64,000 bases of DNA from Hymenopus coronatus (Eukaryota > Arthropoda > Insecta > Mantodea > Hymenopodidae). The notes beneath the pieces are model-generated. The model had not been told where the DNA came from and ran no database searches. It saw only the letters and a program-made list of their open reading frames with translations. The position numbers and the translations under genes are program-made. The stretch covers positions 60,872,501-60,936,500 of the forward strand of contig CM060899.1 in NCBI GenBank assembly GCA_030762935.1. The letters run 5' to 3'. This document shows, piece after piece, positions 11,120 to 21,503 of this stretch; the first letter of the stretch is position 1, and each line of letters begins with the position of its first letter.

Positions 11120-11495
11120 GGGAGAGGGGGAAGGTGGAGGGAGAGGTGCGGAACCTCTTGAAAGAAGTAAACTTGAATGGAAGGGGGGGGTGGTATTTGT
11201 ATCTCATTTGAATTTATGTTCCTGTTTGAAGATTCATATTTCCTTAGGTATTACAAAACACCTCTGGTGGCGTTAAATTAGTGGCGCATGAAAGATTGCT
11301 CACTGTGCGACTGAATGTTGGTCATGCTTGGTTGCCTTTCATGAAAGGGGCTTGCTCTTCACACCAGAGATACAGCAGGCAGGACATTTCCTTTGTTGCT
11401 TAAAATATAGTACTTTGCTGTCATCATTAACCACACTTAATGCCATCTTTCACTTTATCTTCAGAACATAAGCAGGATGTTACAAAAGGGCACTG
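11120..11495. other. Unassigned intron sequence
   Basis: A purine-rich GGGAGAGGGGGAAGG stretch lies at 11119-11145. No gene or known repeat recognised. Confidence 0.35.
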
Positions 11496-11499
11496 TTTT

Positions 11500-11989
11500 A
11501 CTTTCCCTACACATACTGTGTATATAGTGAAGGTGTTGTATTCCACCTAAAAATATTATACCAAGCTTTCATTAAAGACATATGTTTTGAGGTCCCCTGA
11601 GTACAAAAAAAAATTGAGAAAAAGGTCCACATGTGTGTGTTTGTGTCTGTGAGCACAATAACTCAAAAACCAAATGTCTGTTAATACCAAACTTAATATT
11701 TAAGTTCAATGTCTTACAAGGATGTGACTAAGATTTTCAAGAAAATCCCCCAATCCCAAACTACCCTTTGCATGGAAATATTTTAGAAAATTTAGATTTT
11801 CTCAAAAATGGCTGTAATGATTGTTATTAAAATATCATATTTTAAAGATATTTTGCATGGCAAATAAAATGTAAGTCTTGAATTTTGTGAACATAGCCTT
11901 TGATTTATTCTTAGTTAATTTTGCATAACTGGTAAACTAAGAGAAAGACAGGGAAAATAAAAGGTAGACTTTGATAAAACACACAAATA
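11500..11989 (-). mobile_element. HER copy, interrupted by a MITE
   Basis: Hairpin end at the left (ACTTTCCCTACACATACTG). It continues through the AACTGGTAAACTAAGAGA block and is broken at 11990. The family start of the same copy is at 12500-12706. About 150 bp of the consensus is missing at the break. Confidence 0.75.
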
Positions 11990-12454
11990 AGGTCTTCAGA
12001 TTTATTCGGCTAGTAGCACTGGTATGTTTAAGTGCATGACATCTATATTAGTTCAGCGAGCCCCTTTTCTCAAAGGGGAGGTGTAAAATTGGTTTGCATC
12101 CATTGCTGATTCGTGAACAGGTTGATGTACAGGTTGATCAGAATTGTGGTTCACCAGAACATTTATGTATTTATTTCTCGCAAGATGAAAGTGACTGCCA
12201 ATCACAGAATTTGAATGGTTGAGTGCTAGTTCTGAACAGAAAGAATACATTACCTATCAGCATAAATAATGTGATTGCGAGTTTACGAGGTGCAAGCAAA
12301 TGTTGCCATTTCACTAAGGCGACCTCAAAACTTTTGACATCCACCACTTCTAATCATCACTCGCTAGTCTGCAATAGAAGCATGATAAAATATCTAGTAT
12401 TGATGTCATGTCCAGACAAACGACTGGCAATATAGGCTGAATAAATCTGAAGAC
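11990..12454. mobile_element. MITE-like element inserted in a HER copy
   Basis: The ends are inverted repeats: AGGTCTTCAGATTTATTCGG at the left and the complement of TGAATAAATCTGAAGACCT at the right. Weaker inverted similarity continues for about 55 bp, with CATGACATC in both arms. Related sequences occur at 36607-36710 (the TTAGTTCAGTGAGCGCC part) and 37985-38215 (the CACTAAGGCGGCC...TTGACATCCACC part), so this is a dispersed non-autonomous family. No clear target duplication or coding region. Confidence 0.65.
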
Positions 12455-12499
12455 CTGTTTTATTCCTGGCCATGAAAAGATAAATTTCTATGTCAATGG

Positions 12500-12706
12500 C
12501 ATAGTGACAGCTTTTAGAAGATTTTACTATTGCTTTAGCCTAGTGTATTCCCTTATTTTCCTCCTTCTTACAAGAAAGCAAGTAATAAGAACATTTCTGC
12601 TAATGTTTTACTGGATTAACATGAAGTAAATAGAAGAATATGCTTGTTAAAATAATTTGTTACGGAGATGTAGAGGAAATTATAATAAAGGAACACATCA
12701 GATTTT
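12500..12706 (-). mobile_element. HER remainder, family-start side
   Basis: It reads CTTTAGCCTAGTGTATTCCC through AACACATCAGATTTTT and completes the copy begun at 11500. Its T-tract is shared with the next copy. Confidence 0.75.
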
Positions 12707-13572
12707 TACTCTCTCTATACCCACTATGTACATATAGAGAAGGTATTGCACTCCACCCAAAAATTCGATACCGAGATTTCACCGGAAATATATGTTTTAG
12801 GGTCCCCAATATCCAAAAAAAGCATTTTCACAAAAAGGTTCGTGTATGTGTGTGTGTGTGTGTCTGTGAACACGATAACGCAAAAACGAAAAGTCGGTAA
12901 AATACCAAACTTGGTATTTAAGTTAAGTATCTTTCAGGGATGCGACACGAAGATTTTGAGAAAAATACCCCCACCCCCAACTACCCTTTACATGGAACTT
13001 TTTTCGATAATTTTGACTTTCTCAAAAATGGCTCTAACGATTTTGATTAAAATTTCGTATATTAAAGATATTTACCTGACAAATAAAATGTATATCTTGA
13101 ATTTTCTGGGAATAGCCTCTGAAGATTAGTTTATTCTGGATGAATTTTACTGAATTTTGAATAACTGCTAAACCTTAAGAGATGGACAAAAACTTACTAG
13201 ACAAACAATGTAGAGCACATTAAAACACACAATTTATGTTAAATACATTTTTTTCGTGGAGTTCGTCGCTTTTGAGGCATTCCTTATTTTTGGTTTCTGC
13301 TATGAAAAACATATACTTTTCTCATACAGGAACTTGTCAACTCCTATCCATATAAACAAAGGAACTTCATTGACATAGCAACCAGCTTTTGACTGTCACT
13401 TTAAACTATGGTAGTCCCTTATTTCACTTCTACTTACAAGGAAGCAAGTAATAAGACTATTTCTGCTATTTTTTTCTGATTAGCATAAAGTAAATAGAAG
13501 TATAAGCTTTTTAAGAATAATTTGTTGCAGGGATATAGAGAAAGTCATGTGAATGGTACACAAGATTTTTTC
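12707..13572 (-). mobile_element. HER copy, full length, tandem with the previous one
   Basis: It starts TTTTTACTCTCTCTATACCC, directly sharing the T-tract of the preceding copy, and ends GTGAATGGTACACAAGATTTT. A (TG)n tract lies at 12845-12862. A 127-codon open frame (12746-13129) covers its hairpin half, but only by low stop density. Confidence 0.85.
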
Positions 13573-13795
13573 ATACAGTTTTAGTCTATATGTTTGGATT
13601 ATCAGGTATTGTTTTCCTCTTGTGATTATTGTGGAAGTGATCTGCTACACATATACAGATTGGATTTTAATACAAAAATGCTGGGATGAGCTACTAATGA
13701 TAGAGTTTTAAAGGTTTCCCTACAGAAGCTATTAATCAGCAATTTTGCAATATATTTAACAGCTTGTTTCTGTAATATAAAGATACTATTAGCCC

Positions 13796-14026
13796 GCCTG
13801 GGTAGTGTGGTGGTAGCGTGTCTGCTTCACATTCAACAGGTCATGAGTTCGAATCTCGCTTAGGGTGAGTAACCCTGATAAGGTTTTTTTTCCCTTATCC
13901 TGAGAAGACGAAGCTCCTTGGACCCTGAGATTATTTGAGCATAATCTCGCCAATTTCATTCATTCGTCCGATATGACCAACCAGGTTAAAGGATGTTAAA
14001 CTTAAATTAATAATAATAATAATAAT
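13796..14026 (+). mobile_element. tRNA-derived SINE, family 1
   Basis: GGTAGTGTGGTGGTAGCG is an A-box-like tRNA segment and AGTTCGAATCTC (13846-13857) a good RNA polymerase III B box. A tRNA-unrelated body follows, and the 3' end is (TAA)n. A second copy lies on the minus strand at 52823-53035 and a tail fragment at 60376-60420, which fixes the repeat's extent. Confidence 0.8.
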
Positions 14027-14164
14027 TTTAACTTTGGAAGTTGATCCCAGTAGTTTCATATATGTAATTGATTAGTAAATTAATGGAAAGTAGACTATCT
14101 GAACAGTTTCAGCAGTTATAAACTTGATATGTTACACCAAACAAGAAATGCGGAACATAATTAT

Positions 14165-14489
14165 TTTGTTTTGATCTTACTAATATGTGCATTCCACGAC
14201 AGTTAAACCCAGCGTCTTTACTATCTCAACAGGTGAAGTGTTATCATTGGCTACACTCATATGAGGTTCATAATTGGTGTTTTTAAAATTAAGAACTATA
14301 AATTCAGTTTTTTTCTGAATTTATGCATAATTTTAAGTCAGATATTGAGTTACTGAGTTTACAATTTCATTCATTTGTGCTTCTGATGTGCTAAGAACTT
14401 TATTCGTAAACCCTTTTGTTGTGTCAGCAGCATAAAGACTTAAATTAGAACTAGGTATTTCATTGGCAATATGATTTATGTACAATATA
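14165..14489 (-). pseudogene. Non-LTR reverse transcriptase relic, part 2
   Basis: On the minus strand the sequence reads LFILYINHIANEIPSSNL and LYAADTTKGFTNK, then QMNEIVNSVTQYL. LYAADTT corresponds to reverse transcriptase motif C (YADDT) with the first catalytic Asp replaced by Ala. It continues the fragment at 14741-15000 across an inserted SINE. Confidence 0.75.
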
Positions 14490-14496
14490 AACAATG

Positions 14497-14740
14497 ACTG
14501 CCTCCGTGCTGACTTCTTACCCGGAAGCCCCGGGTTCGATTCACGGCTGGGGCGGAGAATATACCTTTAACCAGAATTATTCCCTGTCCCTCACAGAGTC
14601 TTCAAGTATTTATGTGACAGTAAATGTGTGTGTGCTTGAGAAAAATAAAACATTTAAACCTACAGACAAGTTGTTTCTAATGCAAAGCCCCTGCCTGACC
14701 TTAGATGTTAAATGAAACAATAAAATATATATATTTACAC
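14497..14740 (+). mobile_element. tRNA-derived SINE, family 2, nested in a reverse transcriptase
   Basis: GGGTTCGATTCACG around 14533 is a Pol III B box inside a tRNA-like T arm (CCCCGGGTTCGATTCACGG). The body contains TTTAACCAGAATTATTCCC and ends CCTTAGATGTTAAA. It is flanked by the 7-bp repeat AACAATG at 14490-14496 and 14741-14747. The other copy is at 23286-23561. Confidence 0.8.
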
Positions 14741-15000
14741 AACAATGGTCTCAAAATATAGCCCTGAGGAACTCCTCATACAATGTGTTTTTTTTTTTTA
14801 AATAAAAGTTCTCTTTGTGCTATTTTATTTAATTCAGTAAATTGAATTATCATATGATTTTATGAGATATTTGCAATGCCTCTTATTCCAAGATTATTCA
14901 ATTTATTAAGTAAAATAATTTTATCTACACAATAGAACGCTTTGGTAAGATCCAACAGGACACCCCACAGTAGCAATAAGTGATACACCAACAATTTTAA
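14741..15000 (-). pseudogene. Non-LTR reverse transcriptase relic, part 1
   Basis: The minus strand reads LLDLTKAFYCVDKIILLNKL, then NNLGIRGIANIS. DLTKAF is reverse transcriptase motif A, and nearer 14745 GVPQGYILRPLL is motif B. The reading breaks exactly at the SINE insertion and resumes with LFILYI at 14489. Confidence 0.8.
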
Positions 15001-15004
15001 TGTC

Positions 15005-15535
15005 ACTTTTTAATATTTTGAAATAATATGGAGTAAGTAATGTAAGCAACATGCAATACACAAGCGATAAATGCTTTAAAGAAGTAACAGCATCCCTGCA
15101 AATCATACAGTTATTAATTTAAAAAGTCATGCACTGTGACTTGAAGCTCATGCAATCTGTGCAGTACAGTTAAATGAACTTTGTGTTGAGAATAATGAGC
15201 ACCTACATTCATGAATAATGAATTATAACTTGTGCTGTTGCATGTACGCCCAGAAGTTGGTGAAATAATGCTGCAGTGCTCTCCACAGAGCGTAAAGATG
15301 ACTTTATCTGATTAGGTACAGTCATAATTACAGCATTTGTTTAGTTAGTGTAGGCAGCATGCACAGAAAGTCATTGTTGGCCATTCACTAAGAAGATTCA
15401 ATCTTGTTCAGATGACGGAGGATTGTTTGTTCCAGGGGCAACAAAGCAGAGAAATACTCTCTGATACCAACTTAGGTGTTCATGTGTTCTAATTGCTTTT
15501 TTAGTTTTGTGGGTTTCTTATGTAATAACTATGTA
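15005..15535. other. Unassigned intron sequence
   Basis: Probably decayed retrotransposon plus intron. No motif read with confidence. Confidence 0.35.
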
Positions 15536-15539
15536 ACCA

Positions 15540-16555
15540 CAAGTAAACCTAAAAGCTCAACAAAGTATCCTTAATAAAGTCAAAGAAGTCAAACATAGAT
15601 TAAAACTTCCTTACTTAAAAGAAAACGTACAAACAAATATTAACCCATTAAAACTATTTGATATTGTACACTATCTACACTTAGCTGAAGAAGTTAGAAA
15701 ATCTGAAACCTCTTTGTGTGTTCTGAAACAAATGACACTAGAAATAATAAATTTAAGATAGCCTACCAATGAATGGCTATAATGACGGTTCTAGCTTACC
15801 AAATAACAGTCGTACTGGCGCAGGTGCAATATGCCCTCTCTTCTCTTTCTACAAAAGATTAAATTTAAATACTACAAATTTTGATGGAGAGATTTCGGCA
15901 ATACTTCAGAGCTTACAAAACCTACTATATCATAAAAATAGATTTGAAAAAGTTATACTATTATCTGACTCTAAAGCAGCTATTATATCCATAGCATCTG
16001 ATGTAACACTTAATAACTTAAATATTGCAGAATACTGCAATAAAACAACTAATGAATTTAAATAAAAGATTACTTACTTTAATGGATACCAGCACATTGT
16101 GGAATACAGGGTAATGAAACAGTTGACTTTCTAGCCAAGAAAGGTAGTAAAATTACAACAAATTCATCTGATGCTATAAGTTATCACTCTATCAAAAGGA
16201 TCATCATATCAAAATAGTAAAAAAGATAATGTATTACAAACAAAAGGAAAACCATGGGAAAATTTATGTAATAACACAACCAGAATCACTAAATTACCAA
16301 GAAAATCCTCTATAGCACCTTTAGACTCCTAACAGGCCATGACTGTCTCAATAAACATTTATTCAGGATTGGTGAAATCTCCTCTGTATCCTTTCGTACA
16401 CTTAAAGAAGACATGGATGGAAACCATAAACTGCACTACCCAACCTTTAGTCAAAATGATAATATAACATCAAAATTACTGGAATGCAAGAGAGCAAATG
16501 GCTTCACTGCCAACTGCTCAACATTAGATACCAACCAACTAACTATATAATATTG
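15540..16555 (+). pseudogene. Non-LTR retrotransposon RNase H domain and tail, relic
   Basis: The open stretch 15769-16065 reads NGYNDGSSLPNNSRTGAGAI, then FDGEISAILQSLQNLLYHKN and VILLSDSKAAIISI. At 16085 it resumes with WIPAHCGIQGNETVDFLAKK. These hold the D-E-D-D residues of a retroelement RNase H domain. Downstream, GHDCLNKHLFRIG and HYPTFSQNDNITSK match the short C-terminal domain that follows RNase H in arthropod I/R1-like elements. Stops and frameshifts before and after show it is inactive. It may or may not belong to the same insertion as the minus-strand reverse transcriptase at 14.2-15.0 kb, which has opposite polarity. Confidence 0.8.
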
Positions 16556-16684
16556 CCATTACAGCAATACAAAATTCCATAGCTATCCTACAGAACCACC
16601 TTTACAGCTAAAGCATGCGATAATTAACTTGCAAATTAGAATATATATATATATATATATATTATGTATTTTATTTGTATTCAT

Positions 16685-16752
16685 AAATTTTAATGTTAAA
16701 ATATTATGTACATTACAAATAAAATGTATACCTTGAATTTTCTGGAAATATA
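16685..16752 (-). mobile_element. Short HER fragment
   Basis: It contains TACATTACAAATAAAATGTA and CTTGAATTTTCTGG as in the HER middle, next to the fold-back insertion. Confidence 0.55.
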
Positions 16753-16754
16753 TA

Positions 16755-17600
16755 CAGGGTTACTACAAAAGAAATAGACAACTTCAACTGCCTGTAAAAC
16801 AAAAACTATTAGAGATAGCAACCTAATTATTTTGGAGGTATGTTGAGAAACTCTCAAAGTTTCGTTTGTTACTATTGGTAACACTGTAGTGTTTTGTTTG
16901 TTGCAGAAGCTGAAATGGCGGAAAATCCTGTGGAAAAGGCATATTGCATGTTGGAATTTGCTAGAAACGCAATCAGCAACTGTTGTCCAACAACATTTTA
17001 GAACACGTTACCACACAAATGAAATGATGCGCTCACAAAAACCAGCATCGTCTTCATCATGTCGCAACATGTCAATGCAAAAGTCATGCTGTATGACCTT
17101 ATCTTCTTGACTCAGAAACTGCAACATCTGTAATCTGTAAGGCATCATGTGCAGTCGCTTCCGCAAGAGTTTCCATACAGTTTGCTGTGGAATTTGTAAT
17201 TGCATACTTGCCCTAGATGTCGATTTCTGTGGGCTTCTTATGTAGGCAGAACGAACACGTTCAACTTTTTCTTCTGAAACTCTTGGTCTTCCCGAGCTCT
17301 TCCCTTTGCACAAACATCCCGTTGTCTCGAATTTTCTATACCAGTCGTAGATTGACTGTCTAGTCGGTGGCGTTTTGTGGTAACGTGTTCTAAAATTCCA
17401 ACACGCAATATGCCTTTTCCACAGGATTTTCCGCCATTTCAGCTTCTGCAACAACAAACAAAACACTACAGCGTTACCAATAGTAACAAACGAAACTTTG
17501 AGAGTTTCTCAACATACCTCCAAAATAATTAGGTTGCTATCTCTAATAGTTTTTGTTTTACAGGCAGTTGAAGTTGTCTATTTCTTTTGTAGTAACCCTG
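16755..17600 (-). mobile_element. Fold-back mariner-like element with two 5' ends
   Basis: The outer ends are inverted copies starting CAGGGTTACTACAAAAGAAA, with TA on each side (16753-16754 and 17601-17602), the Tc1/mariner target. The arms are about 220-255 bp and differ at only a few positions. Both arms include the start of the transposase gene (MAENPVEKAYCM), on the plus strand from 16916 and on the minus strand from the right arm. The normal 3' end of the transposon is absent. Confidence 0.85.
17008..17466 (-). pseudogene. N-terminal half of the mariner-like transposase
   Basis: It reads TRQSIYDWYRKFETTGCLCK, GKSSGRPRVSEEKVERVRSA and SRASMQLQIPQQTVWKLLRK. This is the paired helix-turn-helix DNA-binding region of a mariner/IS630-type transposase with a GRPR linker. 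The frame runs to GFCERII, just before the first catalytic Asp, then hits the inverted arm. An N-terminal stretch present in the left arm (CMLEFARNAISN) is deleted in this right-arm copy. The product would lack the whole catalytic domain. Confidence 0.8.
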
Positions 17601-17639
17601 TATATATATATATATATTTGTGTAGTACATTTTCATATA

Positions 17640-18185
17640 TAGGGGAGACTGGGGCAAGTTGACAATGTTAACAGTTGACCATTATTAACATGTTCAAGTT
17701 TCAAGATAAATTTGTTTTCTTTGTGTGTATTATTGGAATGATATTTTACTTTATTATATCTAGCGGGATACATTTTTTTTTTTTTTTTTTTTTTTTTTTT
17801 CCTTTTTTTTTTTTAATATGATAGAAGTACCCAGTGGGGGCAAGATGACATCGACCACAGGGAAAGATGACAACTTAAAGGAAAGTTTTATTTTCCTCTT
17901 CCAAGTATGAATAGTTCTCAAGCTACAATGTGTAACACTGTCCACTTCTTCTCATGAAGATCTCATTACAAGATGACACTGCACTATACTTTCCTTGGAA
18001 GTTTGCTGGCATCGTAAGTGTCTGAACTTCTTAGTTCTTTTACAGGAATCAAACTTCCTTTTTTGCAGCCAAGACTTGATTTTGTTGCTTTAAATATTTT
18101 TTTGCCACCTCCTGTGTTTCTTTCTAAGCCAGCTTATCTTTTTAGATGGGATTCTTAATAAGATGCTTGCACATTGCATATGACA
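17640..18185. repeat. Unidentified repeat with GGGGCAAG phrases
   Basis: It starts GGGGAGACTGGGGCAAGTTG and later has GGGGGCAAGATGACATCGAC, resembling termini of short DNA elements seen in other animals. A T-tract of about 40 bp lies at 17771-17815. No coding region. Assignment is weak. Confidence 0.3.
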
Positions 18186-18192
18186 TTTCCAT

Positions 18193-18984
18193 TTTTACTT
18201 TCTCTACATGTACCACGTACATAGTGTATAGAGAAGGTATTGTATTGCACCCAAAAATTTGATACCGAGATTTCACCTGAATTTAGAAAAATGTCTATGT
18301 TTGTGTAGCTTAGCTCAAAAACAAAAAGTCTGTTAAATACCAAAATTGGTATTTAAGTTTGGTATCTTCCAAGGAAGCAACACGAAAATTTTCAAGAAAA
18401 TCTCCCCACACCCAACTACCCTTTACATTTTTATTTTCCTAAAAATGGCTCTAACAATTTTGATTAAAATATTGTATATTAAAGATATTTAGCTGATAAA
18501 TAAAATGTATATCTTTTATTTTCTGGGAATAGCCTCTGAAGACTTGTTTGTTCTGGATGAATGTTACAGAATTTTGCATAATTTCAAAACCATAAGAGAT
18601 AGACGAAAACTTACCACACAAAAAATGTAGAGCACATTAAAACTCAGAATTTATGTGATACACATTTTTTTTTTTGTAATTGATCATTTTTGAGATATTT
18701 CTTGTTATTGGTTTCAGCTTTAAAAAGCTTATACTTTTCTCATAAAGGAAATGGTCAACTCGTGTCCATACAAACAAAGGAACTTCTGTCACATAGCAAC
18801 CAGCTTTTGACTATCACTTTAACCTATGGTACTCCTTTATTTCGCTTCTACTTACAAGGAAGCGAGTAATAAGACTATTTCTGCTTGTCTTTTCTCGATT
18901 AGCATGAAGTAAATAGAAGGATAAGCATTTTAACAATAATTTGTTGCAGAAATGTAGAGAAAGCTGTATGAAAGAAACACCTTA
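18193..18984 (-). mobile_element. HER copy, near full length, no microsatellite
   Basis: Hairpin end TTTTTACTTTCTCTACATGT at the left; diverged family start (GAAAGAAACACCTTATTTTT) at the right. The (CA)n region is missing by deletion near 18285. Confidence 0.8.
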
Positions 18985-18989
18985 TTTTT

Positions 18990-19575
18990 AAATATTATTT
19001 ATTACTTGTACATACTATTTTGTTTAGGCAAAGCTATGACTAATTAATAAATCAAAAGGAATAAAGTGCAGTAGTACCTCATTAATCTGCTCTAATTGCG
19101 GCTTCAGCTTGTCTGAATTAAACAAAATAAGCTATGAAATGATCCAAGGTGCATATTTAAACATTCTGTTCAGCAAACGAGTGTATGTTTTAAAAAAATA
19201 CTAAGGTTATATATTATACAAGATATCGTAGTTGCACAGTACAGAATTAATCATGGCATTCAAGGCACACTGTTATTGATCATACTTGATGCGCTATAGG
19301 TTTGAAGAACTGCTGATCTTTTGTTTTCTTCCTTTGACATTAATTTATTTAATAATTAGCTAGCACAGATGCTTCAAATGTTAGTAATATGGAGATATGT
19401 TTTCATCGTTGTTATCTTCAACCTTGGAAAGGTCAATAGCTGCGGCACAAATAGGTGACCGACCAACAGACTGATGGGAGGCAGTGCTAGTGAAGGTTGT
19501 CCAGATTAATGAGATTCTGCTGTATTATTATTAATATTATTATTAATTAATCTAAATAGAGGAATTTGGTTGAAT
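18990..19575. other. Intron end before the phosphatase exon
   Basis: AT-rich with a short (TTA)n near 19523-19545. No gene or repeat family recognised. Confidence 0.5.
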
Positions 19576-19580
19576 TTCAG

Positions 19581-19745
19581 GTGATCTAGAGTACAAACCT
19601 TATGTGACTGCTGAACCAGATGTCACAGAAATACCATTGGACGGAACTGAAGACTTCTTGGTACTGGCATGCGATGGTCTTTGGGACTTTGTATCTGAGC
19701 AAGAGGCAGTGCAAGCAGTCTACAATCAAGTCAGGGAAGCACCAG
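19581..19745 (+). CDS. Next exon of the same PPM/PP2C phosphatase
   Basis: The two leading bases complete the glycine codon of the exon at 2887-2980. The frame then reads DLEYKPYVTAEPDVTEIPLD, continues through EDFLVLACDGLWDFVSEQEA, and ends one base into a codon before a GTAGGA donor. The DGLWD aspartate is a metal-coordinating residue of PP2C phosphatases. A TTGAATTTCAG acceptor precedes the exon. The exon is 165 bp with no stop, and both junctions are phase 1, so the reading frame looks intact and constrained, in contrast to every transposon gene here. The C-terminal motif (SDNIT-type) was not found downstream, so the next exon probably lies beyond a further large intron or outside the window. 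Confidence 0.93.
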
Positions 19746-19794
19746 GTAGGATCTCTTTAAACATTGATACGTAGGAATAACATCACTCAAATAA

Positions 19795-20112
19795 TTTATT
19801 TATTTATTTAATCTAATGCTCAGGCTGTTGAACAATTGTCATTAGCCTCCTGGCTTCCCGATACAGGTGTTCATTTGATTTGTCCCAAAATTTCTGAAGA
19901 GCAGAGCATGTAGTAAGATTTTCCCAGTTTTGAACGGCATCTTCTTGATACAGCATGCAGTTTGGTGAGTAAAGAATTTTCATTCGGTGTAGATGGTGTG
20001 CAAGACAATCATGTTGTTTTATTTTTCTGAATGTTGCAACAGTTTCACTTCGAGATAATTCTGGTAACAGAGTTTTTATCGCCGAGGATGCTGGCCCGTT
20101 TCTTTTCACTGC
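19795..20112 (-). pseudogene. 3' end of a non-LTR retrotransposon, 5'-truncated insertion
   Basis: The 98-codon minus frame includes KQHDCLAHHLHRMKILYSPN, CMLYQEDAVQNWENLTTCSA and LQKFW. This is the C-terminal domain after RNase H in arthropod non-LTR elements (GHDCL..HL.RIG...C..C.....EHL..C). The zinc-knuckle-like C...C...H spacing is partly lost (M in place of P, N in place of H). Right after the stop the strand runs into an (AAAT)n tail at 19796-19812, the usual 3' tail. It lies about 50 bp downstream of the phosphatase exon donor. Confidence 0.7.
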
Positions 20113-20123
20113 TTAGTGAATTA

Positions 20124-21300
20124 CACTAGTGTCCAAAAGTTAAGCATAATTCGAAAAATAGAAAACGGTGAGCAAGCGCCATTAAACGTTATCACAGTGT
20201 GTACCTCCCCTTATTGGTGATCACTGATAGGTAAGCGGGATCACGCTTCTAAGGTCAACAAAACTAGAGCAGCAAACCACTACCAGAGCATCAGATCCAG
20301 TGCATGGCTCATTCGTTATTGTTCTCCCATTGTGAGCAGAGAGTAGTTGCTTCGCAAAGTGTTTACAAGACAGCACCACAAGCCACAAAGATGTCAACTA
20401 GACCCTGTCTTGAAGGGTCTAGAGACAGGTCAGACACAAACCATAGTCTCTCGGACCCTGAATGTGCCACAAAGTGTCATTTCCAGGCTTTGGCGACGGT
20501 TCCAAGAAACAGAGGTGTTCATCACATGGTCGCCCACGGGCACAACTCCGCAACAGGATCGATATTTGATCATAACAGCACGATGACATCGGAGGATGCC
20601 CGGGAGACAACTGCCTTCCGAGCTTACAGCCGCCTCAGGTGTTCGAGTTTCGAGGCAAACGGTATACCGGAGGCTCAGGGTAGTCTGTCTCTATGCTAGA
20701 TGTCCATCAGGGTGTGCCCACTCACTCGAATACACATATGGTCCCTTTTACAATGGAGTCAGCAACGTCAACATTGGACCTTGAATGAATGGAGGAACGT
20801 ACTGTTTACAGAAGAGTCTGGAGAGAAACTGGAACTCGGTTTCATCACACCAACATCGTGGAAACGTGCCCATTTGGTGGTGGTGGTGGTGGCGTGTACT
20901 CTTGTGGGAAGGCATAATGTCCAATGGACGTGCAGATCTGCACATCTTCGACGGTGGTACTGTGGATGCCAAGAGGTACTGGAACCACATGTGCGACTTT
21001 TCAGAGGTGCAGTTGGTCCACAGTTCATCTTAATGGACGATAATGCACGTCCGCATAGAGTCCACCTGGTGGATGACTATCTTGAGAGGAAAGATATCCA
21101 GCGTATGGACTGGCCAGCGATGTCCCCGCTTGTGAACCCAATAGAGCATGCCAGGGATGCATTAGGAAGACGAGGTGCAGCCCGCTAGCTCCCATCAAGG
21201 ACACTTCCAGACCTCCGACATGCTCTCCGTGAGGAATGGGAACTGCTGCCTGCAGAGCTCTTGAACCACCTATACCCCCGCCGCTGAATCTTGGCACTTG
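20124..21300 (+). pseudogene. Tc1-like (Tcb1-type) transposon with dead transposase
   Basis: The left end TTACACTAGTGTCCAAAAGT resembles Tcb1-type inverted repeats. Coding blocks across frameshifts are SRLWRRFQETEVF, MPGRQLPSELTAASGVRVSR, QTVYRRLR, WTLNEWRNVLFTEESG, FILMDDNARPHRVHLVDDYL and NPIEHARDALGRR. These cover the helix-turn-helix region and the DDE core. The first catalytic Asp (FTDES) is replaced by Glu, the second (MDDNARPH) is present, and the final Glu (NPIEH) is present. No matching right inverted repeat was found, so the 3' end is probably truncated. (GGT)n at 20877-20892 disrupts the core. Confidence 0.85.
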
Positions 21301-21503
21301 ATAGTTCGCGTAAGGTTGGCTATGCTGCCTTTGCGGCGTTGCCAGAGTAACTAGTAAACAACAACAGCTGATTACAAATATCTGTATCGTGTGTAAAGAT
21401 GAATATAAACAGTGTACATAGTAAATGAATGCCGATGAATAATGAAATGAATTCGTTATTATTGATGTTAATTAAAAATAAGTGATACTATATGTAGCAT
21501 ACA

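Larger units (their letters stand above)
2981..19580 (+). other. 16.6 kb intron of the phosphatase gene
   Basis: This is bounded by the GTAGGT donor at 2981 and the TTTCAG acceptor ending at 19580. It is packed with mobile elements: HER copies, DDE transposase, non-LTR, Helitron, SINE, MITE and fold-back mariner pieces. No additional exon is needed, because the flanking exons are contiguous in the protein family (SRAIG followed by D). Confidence 0.85.

Noticed and set aside
16755..17600. Ordinary mariner with normal 5' and 3' inverted repeats
   Set aside because: Both arms include the transposase start codon region, so both ends derive from the 5' end.
20419..21297. Several minus-strand and alternate-frame open readings in the Tc1 element
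   Set aside because: They are shadows of the plus-strand Tc1 transposase, whose motifs are readable.
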